Shown here: piece by piece, positions 34,530 through 41,025 of the stretch
Numbering within the stretch: position 1 is the stretch's first letter
How the letters are laid out: each line of letters begins with the position of its first letter
Program-made: the position numbers and the translations under genes
Notes under the pieces: model-generated
The model's input: only the letters and a program-made list of their open reading frames with translations
Database searches by the model: none
Told to the model about the DNA's origin: nothing
Source of the DNA: a virus
Reading direction: 5' to 3' (one strand)
DNA length: 44,088 nucleotides
IMG/VR virus record: IMGVR_UViG_3300042897_000746
Coordinates: 1-44,088 of that record

Positions 34530-35525
34530 TTACCAAATGTTTTCCCAATCATCACCTTCACTTGCCTTTGCATAATCAGTAGGTCTAATTGCAAAAAAGT
34601 CAGTATGTGTATGTCCTCCGGTTAAATGATAGAACCAATCTAATTTATCGGCACTTTCGCTATCATAATTAAAAATAGGAAGATATCCTAACTCTTCTAA
34701 TTTTTCATTAGCTCTGCGGTATATAAAGTTCTTAAGATCATGCGCCGTAAGATTTTCTAAATCACCTTTTTCAAAAATCTTATCAATATATTTATGTTCC
34801 ATTTCAACCATGAGTGTTGCGGCTTCTTCAATCATTGGCTGTACTTCATTTTTTAATTCTGGGTACTCATCACACATATGACGGAATAAACGACATCCCA
34901 TTTTTGAATGTAGTGATTCATCTCGCACCGACCATTTCATTTGTTGGCCAATTCCTTTTAATAGATTTCTTAATTGGAATGAGTATAAAACAGCAAAAGA
35001 ACTATAAAGAGAAACGCCTTCAGCAAAAGCAGAGAATATTGCAAGAGATTTTGCAACCTCCATCCTAGCCTGTGAATTAGATTGGAGATCTTCAGGTGAC
35101 CAATCGGCTGTCGTTTCCATAAGAAATTCAAAACGATTAGCAATAGAAGGCTCATGTAGGAATGCTTCAAAATCTTCGAGTCCTAATGTTTCGTTTAGAT
35201 AAGAATATGCAGTGGCATGGATTGTTTCCTGTGATCCAAACATCATTGCCATTTGTTTAATTTCATGCTTAGGAAACCATTTGGTTACCATTCCAGTCCA
35301 ATAATCACTAACAGCACATTCAGTTTGAGCAAATCCTAAGAGGATATTTCCTACCAGGTTTCTTTCAGATAAACTAAGATTTTCATTCCAATCTTTAACA
35401 TCCCCTTGCATTGGAATTTCTGTATGTAGCCAAAAGGCTTGTGCTTGTGGTAACCAACCTTCTAAATAATATTCTGGGTATTCAAATGGTTTGTAAGCTA
35501 CCCGTTCAGAAAATAAATTACTCAT
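34530..35525 (-). CDS. nrdB: Class I ribonucleotide reductase small subunit (NrdB)
   Basis: The 331-residue ferritin-fold subunit makes the radical for NrdA. Ligands by spacing are Glu69 (AQTECAV), Glu100 and His103 (SQETIHATAY), Glu169 (FAEGVSLY), Glu203 and His206 (RDESLH). Tyr107 lies four residues after His103, as the radical Tyr does in E. coli. The first ligand is Glu where class Ia enzymes have Asp. The C-terminus (GDDWENIW) is probably the peptide that binds NrdA. Two hairpins lie in the 103 bases upstream. Confidence 0.94.
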   Translation of the reverse strand: MSNLFSERVAYKPFEYPEYYLEGWLPQAQAFWLHTEIPMQGDVKDWNENLSLSERNLVGNILLGFAQTECAVSDYWTGMVTKWFPKHEIKQMAMMFGSQETIHATAYSYLNETLGLEDFEAFLHEPSIANRFEFLMETTADWSPEDLQSNSQARMEVAKSLAIFSAFAEGVSLYSSFAVLYSFQLRNLLKGIGQQMKWSVRDESLHSKMGCRLFRHMCDEYPELKNEVQPMIEEAATLMVEMEHKYIDKIFEKGDLENLTAHDLKNFIYRRANEKLEELGYLPIFNYDSESADKLDWFYHLTGGHTHTDFFAIRPTDYAKASEGDDWENIW

Positions 35526-35556
35526 GTTTTGTTCTTCTTTGTTTATTTGACTAAAT

Positions 35557-35574
35557 ATGCAACCTAAGTTGCAT
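35557..35574 (-). promoter_or_regulatory. Hairpin in nrdB leader
   Basis: The minus strand reads ATGCAAC-TTAG-GTTGCAT, a perfect 7-bp stem with a UUAG tetraloop, 32-49 bases before the nrdB ATG. Its apex AACTTAGGTT is identical to that of the hairpin at 39372-39398. It could control translation of nrdBA or mRNA stability. A TCTA repeat lies just upstream. Confidence 0.5.
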
Positions 35575-35616
35575 AGATAGATAGATGATTGATTGTTTTT
35601 TATTTATTCTAATGAT

Positions 35617-35635
35617 ATCTTAACTAGGTTAAGAT
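35617..35635 (-). other. Hairpin spanning the stop of N-terminal polymerase gene
   Basis: The minus strand reads ATCTTAAC-CTA-GTTAAGAT, a perfect 8-bp stem with a 3-base loop covering the TAA of the polymerase fragment. No T-run follows, so it is more likely an mRNA end-protecting or processing structure than a terminator. Confidence 0.4.
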
Positions 35636-37035
35636 TTTTTATGTTTCTGTTCCAACTCATATGCCTTCTGTTGAAATTCAAAGGATTTTTTCTTATATTC
35701 TTTACGTTGAGAATATAGACGAGTAAGAACTTCTTTAAGAATTGATTTTTCTGTTTGATAGACTGCGCCAGTAACGGACACGATTCTTTCTGGTGATTTT
35801 TCAGATTCTCGTTTTTCTGGATCAACCTTCTTAATTAAACTTTCCGGTGATACATTTAGTTCCCTCATAATAGAAGGATATAGAGATGCAAAGTCAAAAC
35901 ATGCAACGGCATTATGCATACCAGTTATAGGCTCTTTCACAAAGGCTCCTTCGAATTGTTCTCTTTTGGTTGGTGGCGCTTTAGGATCCACGGCCATTAC
36001 CATATTTCTTCCTAAGAATTCTCGGCAGAGAAGGGCTTCAGTAATTGCCACCGGTGAAGCTGCTTTAAAGATACTTATTTGACTCATATGAGCAATGGTT
36101 AATGCGATATCCATTGTCTTAATCTTTTGATGAATAAGATACACGAGAGCAGTATCAATTACATTATAAAAAATGTATTTAGGATAATCTTTTTCATACA
36201 TATCCTGAATAGTGCCTTCATACTTAACCTTCTTAATACCTACAACAGCATCACCTACAGTATCAAGTTTAAAGTCTTCTTTAATATCAACCGTCCTATC
36301 CCACTTAGCATAGATATCTAAATAGTCCATTATTCCAACGTGGCATGGGAATTCATTTTGACCAAAGGTTCTTCCTAAAGGTGATGAGATACCTGGATCA
36401 ATTCCTAATTTCTTACAACGGTTGATAATGTATGCCCAGTCAAATTTTACGAAGTTCCAACCGGTCATCATAGGAAACTTTTTAACGAAAGAATCCATGA
36501 ATGTATACATCATATCATATTCGGACTTAAAACATTTAAAGATAAATGAAAACTCATCATTAATATCTTTAAAGTGTTCATCTATCTGTTTTTGAATCTT
36601 TGACTGTGTTGGTTTATCTAAATCCTTTGTTGCTAAAACAATACATTGTCTTTCAGGTGTTACAATACATATTGCTGTAACAGGATTTGTTGCTTTAGAT
36701 GGCTCAGGAAAAACATCGGTTGTTTCAACTTCAATATCGACAAAATATGTCTTAGGAAATGTATAACCAAAGATAGTATTTTTATCCGTCCATGGGAGAT
36801 TATCAACATACTCAATAAGACGGAACTTATTTAAGATTTTAGATCTAACCTTTTTTACTGAACGTCCATCCCAGTTTTTTGTAACTTGGCTGGCATCCTT
36901 ATCATTTGGATCACATACCTGCCAGTTAAACATATCATGTTCACCTAACTCATAGATCATAAAATCGGTCTTACCATTCATGTTATAATAAGAAACATGA
37001 AGTGTCCTACCTTCTTGAGTAATATCTAATAGCAT
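35629..37035 (-). CDS. 43: DNA polymerase B (gp43), N-terminal fragment: exonuclease and palm motif A
   Basis: The 468-residue product has the N-terminal domain, the 3'-5' exonuclease (ExoI FVDIEVE with Asp100 and Glu102; ExoII GWNFVKFDWAYI with Asp199; ExoIII YNVIDTALV with Asp294) and palm motif A CFDFASLYPSIM (Asp381). It ends in the fingers (LTRLYSQRKEYKKK then KAYELEQKHKKS). Motifs B and C are absent here and lie in the gene at 17672-18790. Together the halves have 840 residues (RB69 gp43 903), so nearly all the enzyme is present. The start has CATATAAAAATA three bases upstream. Proofreading residues look intact. Confidence 0.95.
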   Translation of the reverse strand: MLLDITQEGRTLHVSYYNMNGKTDFMIYELGEHDMFNWQVCDPNDKDASQVTKNWDGRSVKKVRSKILNKFRLIEYVDNLPWTDKNTIFGYTFPKTYFVDIEVETTDVFPEPSKATNPVTAICIVTPERQCIVLATKDLDKPTQSKIQKQIDEHFKDINDEFSFIFKCFKSEYDMMYTFMDSFVKKFPMMTGWNFVKFDWAYIINRCKKLGIDPGISSPLGRTFGQNEFPCHVGIMDYLDIYAKWDRTVDIKEDFKLDTVGDAVVGIKKVKYEGTIQDMYEKDYPKYIFYNVIDTALVYLIHQKIKTMDIALTIAHMSQISIFKAASPVAITEALLCREFLGRNMVMAVDPKAPPTKREQFEGAFVKEPITGMHNAVACFDFASLYPSIMRELNVSPESLIKKVDPEKRESEKSPERIVSVTGAVYQTEKSILKEVLTRLYSQRKEYKKKSFEFQQKAYELEQKHKKS

Positions 37036-37037
37036 TT

Positions 37038-37049
37038 TATTTTTATATG
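37038..37049 (-). promoter_or_regulatory. CATATAAAAATA element before N-terminal polymerase gene
   Basis: The exact 12-mer lies 3-14 bases before the ATG. That is too close for an ordinary promoter unless the message is leaderless, which favours a role in translation or an RNA operator. Matches are at 15565, 18795 and 37561. Confidence 0.55.
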
Positions 37050-37056
37050 AAACTTA

Positions 37057-37551
37057 TTAATAATTGTTTTTCTGACGATTCCAATTTTCTTCATTCTTAG
37101 AAAGATAGTAATTGTAAAACTCCTTAGGAGTTACTCCAATCGCCAATCCTGCATTAAATACAAAATGCATTACATCAATCCATTCCATTTTTAATTCCTT
37201 AAGATCACCTTCGGAAAGATCACTTAATCTCTTTTGACGAATTTCTGCATTTGTTGATTTCCAAGGTTTCCATGCAGCATTACCTACCCCATCTTCAATT
37301 CCACCTACTGCATCCATCATTTCATGTAACTCATCAGTAATTGCATGATTCGTTACCATAAGAAAATCCACGACATCACCAATTGTAAAATCAGAAAAAG
37401 GTTTACGACCTTGTTTCTTAAAATACATTTCTTGTGTTTGTGCCTGGAGAGAATAAAGATCTTCTAATGAATTTTTACTGTGTTCATAACCGTTCTCTGC
37501 GAAGTAATCTCGTACATCTAAATCTTTACATTGATTATCTGTGTTAGCCAT
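37057..37551 (-). CDS. Dimeric dUTPase-like / MazG-like all-alpha NTP pyrophosphatase
   Basis: The 164-residue helical protein has ITDELHEMMDAVGG followed by AWKPWK and, later, LKMEWIDVMHFVFNAGLAIG. The metal-binding ExxE/ExxD helices and WK(P)WK block are those of dimeric dUTPases (dUTPase_2 family) of phages. Its job is likely to hydrolyse dUTP to dUMP, keeping uracil out of DNA and feeding dTMP synthesis. It precedes DNA polymerase by 21 bases and has the CATATAAAAATA leader. Confidence 0.78.
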   Translation of the reverse strand: MANTDNQCKDLDVRDYFAENGYEHSKNSLEDLYSLQAQTQEMYFKKQGRKPFSDFTIGDVVDFLMVTNHAITDELHEMMDAVGGIEDGVGNAAWKPWKSTNAEIRQKRLSDLSEGDLKELKMEWIDVMHFVFNAGLAIGVTPKEFYNYYLSKNEENWNRQKNNY

Positions 37552-37560
37552 ACTTATGTT

Positions 37561-37572
37561 TATTTTTATATG
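37561..37572 (-). promoter_or_regulatory. CATATAAAAATA element before dUTPase-like gene
   Basis: The exact 12-mer lies 10-21 bases before the ATG and is the fourth identical copy before a replication or dNTP gene. It lies within CCATATAAAAATAAAC. Confidence 0.5.
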
Positions 37573-37597
37573 GCTTTTCCTTATTTAGTTTTATTAT

Positions 37598-38395
37598 CTA
37601 GAAAGGTTCTTGACTATCCCATTTAGGATCATACCAAAACATTCGACCATTCTTATCTCGTACCCTTGACATCTGTGGATTACCATAACATCTCATAAAT
37701 TTTCTAAAAGGTTCTGGGTCACTATCAAATGGGCTTTCCCAATCTTTTAATTGACCCCCACCTAAAGCATATGCTTGAAGAGGAATGTCTCTGCATAGAT
37801 CAAAAATCTGAGGTGCACGTAATAAGGCTAATCTAGCCCGAGTCATTGGGTGTACATTTGCTCTATAAAGAATCTCTGCTCTTAGGTAATTTCCTATCCC
37901 ATTAAAGTACTTTTGATTCATTAATACTAGGTGAATAGGTTGTTCAAAGAGTGGAGTAGAAAAACCCACATCATAAATGTTTCTACGGAAAGCTTCGAAT
38001 TCTTTAGTAGGATCAGGACCACGATTAGCAGACCAAGAATTAGTCCACTTCCATTTACCAAACCTTCTTACATCTACAAATGATAACGTTGTCCCATCAT
38101 CGGTATGAAACATAAGATGAGCATGTTTAGGTTCACTTGCAGTATTTGTAAATTTGAAATGCCCACTCATACCCATTGTCATTAAAAGATATCTCTTTTC
38201 ATCCGTTCCCTTTTCTAGGAATGCTAAAATAAGTTCCTTTCCACGTGATTCTGCTACAATATAGAATTCATTAAAAGGTCTTTTAACCTCGGTGCCTTTA
38301 TGCACGGGGTTCTTTGTAATGTTTACAAATGTAAGACCTTTGGCCGACTTATTTATAAAATCGGCCGTTAGTCTAAGTTCAGCTAATTCAGGCAT
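37598..38395 (-). CDS. Fpg/Nei-family DNA glycosylase, NEIL1-like zincless finger
   Basis: The 265-residue base-excision enzyme begins MPELAE (Pro2 nucleophile, Glu3), has GMSGHFKF, VDVRRFGKWKW and MNQKYFNGIGNYLRAEILY (the helix-two-turn-helix DNA-binding block). The C-terminal finger, CYGNPQMSRVRDKNGRMFWY, has no four-Cys zinc set and resembles the zincless finger of NEIL1 and mimivirus Nei1. It should remove oxidised bases and nick the strand. MPELAE differs from the usual MPELPE. It overlaps the sigma gene by 8 bases. Confidence 0.9.
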   Translation of the reverse strand: MPELAELRLTADFINKSAKGLTFVNITKNPVHKGTEVKRPFNEFYIVAESRGKELILAFLEKGTDEKRYLLMTMGMSGHFKFTNTASEPKHAHLMFHTDDGTTLSFVDVRRFGKWKWTNSWSANRGPDPTKEFEAFRRNIYDVGFSTPLFEQPIHLVLMNQKYFNGIGNYLRAEILYRANVHPMTRARLALLRAPQIFDLCRDIPLQAYALGGGQLKDWESPFDSDPEPFRKFMRCYGNPQMSRVRDKNGRMFWYDPKWDSQEPF

Positions 38396-38957
38396 TTTGC
38401 ATTAATTTGAGAGCGTTACGAATGTTACCGTTGACGGCCTGGACGGTCAGACCAAGTTCTTTGGCGATATCGGTAGTTTTCATTTCCTCGTCGTATCCGA
38501 TACCAAATTTCATTTTGATGATTTCCTGTTGCTTTGGTTTTAGTTTACCAAGCAGAGCAGTAATTTTTAGATCCATGTGGTCTTCGTTATGTTTGATTTC
38601 CACCTGTGGGATATATGAACCTTGGTATGTAGTATCCAATTGACCTACCTTAGGGGCTTCTTCGGTAAGGTGAGTGCGGTGTGCCGGTACACGGATCATA
38701 CGGCTTTTGTTGTTAAGAGCCTGACGAATGGTAGCCTTGATCCATTGTGCAGCATAGGTTGAGAACTTACCTTTAGTAGGATCATATTTATCGCGAGCCT
38801 GGCAGAGGCCGATAGTACCTTCGTGGATTAGATCCTCGAGGGACAGACCCATACCTTGATATTTTTTGGCCAGGTGGACTACCAGGCGAAGATTACCTAG
38901 TACGAGATCTTCAGAGTTTTTCAGTTTACCGATTTCCTTGTAGAATGTATTTTCCAT
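38388..38957 (-). CDS. Host-like sigma-70 factor (regions 2, short 3, 4)
   Basis: The 189-residue protein has region 2 with NLRLVVHLAKKYQGMGLSLE, LIHEGTIGLCQA, FSTYAAQWIKATIRQAL and SRMIRVPAH, all very close to bacterial group 1/2 sigma factors. Region 4 is KPKQQEIIKMKFGIG plus the helix-turn-helix KTTDIAKELGLTVQAVNGNI. Region 1.1 is missing and region 3 is short. Its DNA looks visibly richer in G and C than its neighbours, suggesting recent transfer from a bacterium. It would redirect host polymerase, probably earlier than the gp55-like factor. It follows a 584-base non-coding stretch. Confidence 0.92.
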   Translation of the reverse strand: MENTFYKEIGKLKNSEDLVLGNLRLVVHLAKKYQGMGLSLEDLIHEGTIGLCQARDKYDPTKGKFSTYAAQWIKATIRQALNNKSRMIRVPAHRTHLTEEAPKVGQLDTTYQGSYIPQVEIKHNEDHMDLKITALLGKLKPKQQEIIKMKFGIGYDEEMKTTDIAKELGLTVQAVNGNIRNALKLMQNA

Positions 38958-38978
38958 ATTTCCGTTTTTTAATTTATA

Positions 38979-38986
38979 TAAATATA
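38979..38986 (-). promoter_or_regulatory. Possible -7 box TATATTTA for sigma gene
   Basis: The minus strand reads TATATTTA, one base off the TAnnTTTG box, 22-29 bases before the ATG, followed by TATAAATT. It follows the hairpin at 39041-39074, so a new transcript must start about here. Which of the two overlapping boxes is used cannot be told. Confidence 0.35.
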
Positions 38987-39040
38987 ATACAAAAAATTGG
39001 GAAAAAAAAATTTTTCGTAGACTTTTTTCTCTCTGGAGTG

Positions 39041-39074
39041 AAAAAAGTTATTAACAATCCGGTTGTTAACAACT
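39041..39074 (-). terminator. AT-rich hairpin plus T-run upstream of sigma gene
   Basis: On the minus strand AGTTGTTAACAA and TTGTTAATAACT pair over 12 bases (11 Watson-Crick) around CCGGA, then TTTTT. It fits a terminator, although the stem is AT-rich. As DNA it is also a 29-base inverted repeat next to the 23-bp tandem repeats, so a protein-binding role is possible. Confidence 0.5.
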
Positions 39075-39090
39075 AAACATATTTAGGCAC

Positions 39091-39165
39091 TTTACAGTTT
39101 GTAGGCATTTCACTTTACAGTTTGTAGGCATTTCACTTTACAGTTTGTAGGCATTTCACTTTACA
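39091..39165. repeat. Three perfect 23-bp direct repeats (iteron-like)
   Basis: The unit TTTACAGTTTGTAGGCATTT followed by CAC occurs three times head to tail without any change (39091-39113, 39114-39136, 39137-39159) and a fourth copy starts (TTTACA). The 23-bp period is about two helical turns, as in iterons of replication origins. The units lie in non-coding DNA between two hairpins. No spacers are present. Origin, partition or regulator binding are all possible. Confidence 0.85.
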
Positions 39166-39166
39166 T

Positions 39167-39197
39167 AAAAAAGGGTAGCCTCGGTTAGAAGCTACCC
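39167..39197 (-). terminator. Intrinsic terminator ending the candidate ncRNA
   Basis: On the minus strand GGGTAGC and GCTACCC form a 7-bp GC-rich stem with an 11-base loop, followed by TTTTTT. No recognisable gene ends within 340 bases upstream, so the transcript it ends must be mostly non-coding. Confidence 0.85.
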
Positions 39198-39400
39198 ATA
39201 CAGGATCGTGTTCGTATTATTCAGCTCGGCAGCTATATCTCTTTTTGCGTCTTTGGCTTCTACTTTGACGGCCTACTGTACTTCGGCTGGTCTCATGTTT
39301 CTTCACCTACAATGAGAAGTTGACGGCACACGTTTTTTGATTCCAAACCAGACTGTTGCTTCCCTGGTTCTGCAGTAATAACCTAAGTTATTTACTGCTC
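39167..39400 (-). ncRNA. Candidate structured non-coding RNA downstream of DUF2828 gene
   Basis: Between a terminator-like hairpin (39451-39519) and an intrinsic terminator (39167-39197) lie ~230 bases without a usable reading frame. They can form several hairpins on the minus strand: GCAGTAA-ATAAC with GTTA-TTACTGC (39372-39398), AACCAG with CTGGTT (39346-39369), TCTCAT with ATGAGA, and the terminator stem. GCCGTCAA occurs twice. The region looks more GC-rich than the surrounding intergenic DNA. A TATAAA-like element precedes it. I see no tRNA, tmRNA or RNase P signature. It lies next to a TROVE-like protein, a family known to bind Y RNAs, but the match to Y RNA is not established. Confidence 0.45.
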
Positions 39401-39450
39401 TGCATAGTTGAATTTATAGTTTATACATTTGCTGTATCGATCCATAATTT

Positions 39451-39519
39451 CAAAAAACAGGATAACTTTTCGAACTATTGATAATTGTATGTAGTATAAA
39501 AATTTGCGGAAGTTATCCT
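39451..39519 (-). terminator. Long-loop hairpin with T-run after DUF2828 gene
   Basis: On the minus strand AGGATAACTT and AAGTTATCCT are perfect 10-bp complements separated by 41 bases, followed by GTTTTTTG. It starts 23 bases past the stop of the DUF2828 gene. A terminator is likely, though the loop is unusually long; a processed RNA end is an alternative. Confidence 0.5.
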
Positions 39520-39541
39520 TATTATTTATATTGACTAACTG

Positions 39542-40981
39542 TTAATTAGTTTCATATTTAATTTGTTGGTATCTCTCCTTATTAAGGGTTTCCATCATAA
39601 TAGATACCGGAGTCATTTCTGCTCCACCTAAAAGTGATGTCATAATAGAAGGTGAGAATCCACTAATGAGTGCAGTGCCTTGTTCATCGAATCTAACCGG
39701 AACATTTTCACCGCGAGATTGAATATTCCAATAGATGATATTAGGCATTTCATATCCGGCATCCTGGAACATTTGACGAACCATTTCCTGTGCAGTTTGA
39801 TTCCATACAGAAATATTCTCTTCTCTTGTCCAACCACCTCTTGCATCAGTAGCCTGATCAAATTCCATATCTGATAGAATCAAAATTTGAGTAGGCATTT
39901 CATCCTGTGGAATTGAATGTCTCTTGGCCTGATTCAAGATCAATTGATAAACAGCCTGTAGGTTTGTATTCATACCCCAATCAGCATGAGCTAATTGGTC
40001 GAATCTGCTTTTTAGATCACCTGTTAAATGTTGCAGTTTAGGACTATTAGAGAAAGTAATAAAATGATCCTTGAATGGGCCTTCATTTCTCTCACTGATA
40101 TACAATCCCAAAGATATCGCGACATCCATACAGGTAAGATTACCTCCACATGAAGTACTCATTGAACCAGATACGTCGACTAACGGCAAGATTCTTTCAG
40201 TGTTACCTTCTAGGTAATTAGGAAGAGCTTTCCACTGTTCTTGTGCTGCATCATTAGTGTTAAGAGATTTGGTAATATCATAAGGATATACTGCAGCAGC
40301 ATTAATCTTAGCTTCACCTTTCTTAAGGCTTTCAATATAAGAAGAGAATTTTTCAGGTGTATGTTTCTTAAAGCTTTTGCCATAACGTGACATTGCCAAA
40401 GAAGGTACATGTTCATAGTTAATGTTCTCCCACACATTGGCACACATTTGTGTTTCAACTACCTTAGTAAGTTCCACCAACTTCTTACGGTAACCTTTAG
40501 GACTCAATCCCATAAAACCTTTTAGCTTAGAAGCAAAGGTACCTTTACGTGGCATCCATTTTGCACATAGGCCATTCCCATCAGTAAGGGCTTTATCAAT
40601 AAGTGACATTGCATAGTCTTCAGATGAAGTACCCTCAAAGATAAGGAGATCATCCCAGCGACCATATTCAGGAATAAACCCAATTACATTGGCCATGCCC
40701 TGAGGATCAACATCAGCAAGATACTTAATAGCAATACGGAAGAAACGACGTTCTCCAGCTCCACCACGAACATCACGGATCCAAAATAGGTTACGAAGAC
40801 ATGTGGTTTGATCTTCATTCCATGCCTTTGATACCAATGCGATAATATCAGCCTCTTCAGCTGCTCTCATTGCACCGCCTTTGAAAAACAAATCAACATT
40901 GTAATTCAATGAAGTTGTGTTAGTGGCCATTCCATTTTCAGTAACAGCTCCTGCCATTTTTAATGCCTCAGTAAGTTTCAT
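39542..40981 (-). CDS. DUF2828-family protein: TROVE-like helical repeats plus vWA domain
   Basis: The product (479 residues from ATG 40981; the frame to 40990 starts only with TTG) has an N-terminal helical-repeat half. It contains FWIRDVRGGAGERRFFR (66-82), EYGRWDDLL (105-113) and CAKWMPRKG, the hallmarks of DUF2828. The C-terminal von Willebrand A domain has an intact MIDAS: DVSGSMS (Asp269, Ser271, Ser273), MNTNLQAVY and ILSDMEFD. The layout parallels Ro60/TROVE proteins, ring-shaped binders of Y RNA and damaged RNA. A TATAAATA box lies 25-32 bases upstream and a candidate RNA gene follows it. RNA binding is inferred from the fold relation. Confidence 0.82.
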   Translation of the reverse strand: MKLTEALKMAGAVTENGMATNTTSLNYNVDLFFKGGAMRAAEEADIIALVSKAWNEDQTTCLRNLFWIRDVRGGAGERRFFRIAIKYLADVDPQGMANVIGFIPEYGRWDDLLIFEGTSSEDYAMSLIDKALTDGNGLCAKWMPRKGTFASKLKGFMGLSPKGYRKKLVELTKVVETQMCANVWENINYEHVPSLAMSRYGKSFKKHTPEKFSSYIESLKKGEAKINAAAVYPYDITKSLNTNDAAQEQWKALPNYLEGNTERILPLVDVSGSMSTSCGGNLTCMDVAISLGLYISERNEGPFKDHFITFSNSPKLQHLTGDLKSRFDQLAHADWGMNTNLQAVYQLILNQAKRHSIPQDEMPTQILILSDMEFDQATDARGGWTREENISVWNQTAQEMVRQMFQDAGYEMPNIIYWNIQSRGENVPVRFDEQGTALISGFSPSIMTSLLGGAEMTPVSIMMETLNKERYQQIKYETN

Positions 40982-41005
40982 AATTGCCAAATTAAAATCA
41001 GTTTC

Positions 41006-41013
41006 TATTTATA
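41006..41013 (-). promoter_or_regulatory. TATAAATA late box before DUF2828 gene
   Basis: The minus strand has an exact T4 late consensus TATAAATA, in CAATATAAATAGAAAC, 25-32 bases before ATG 40981. It lies in the 44-base gap after the HAD gene, so the DUF2828 gene may be transcribed late as well as by read-through. Confidence 0.5.
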
Positions 41014-41025
41014 TTGAATGTTTCG

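Noticed and set aside
39091-39165. CRISPR array
   Set aside because: The 23-bp units are directly adjacent without spacers and no cas genes are present.
39167-39400. Direct assignment as a Y RNA
   Set aside because: Only one strand similar to the Ro-binding motif is present, the complementary strand is missing and no tRNA-like module is visible. Left as a test, not a call.
39392-39445. 17-codon frame on the minus strand within the non-coding region
   Set aside because: It is very short, not conserved as far as I can judge, and is followed at once by strong hairpins.
39459-39519. Possible tRNA (10-bp end pairing, TTCGAAA loop)
   Set aside because: The element is only 61 bases long, the bases around TTCGAAA do not pair as a T arm, and no D or anticodon arm is seen. 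A long-loop terminator fits better.
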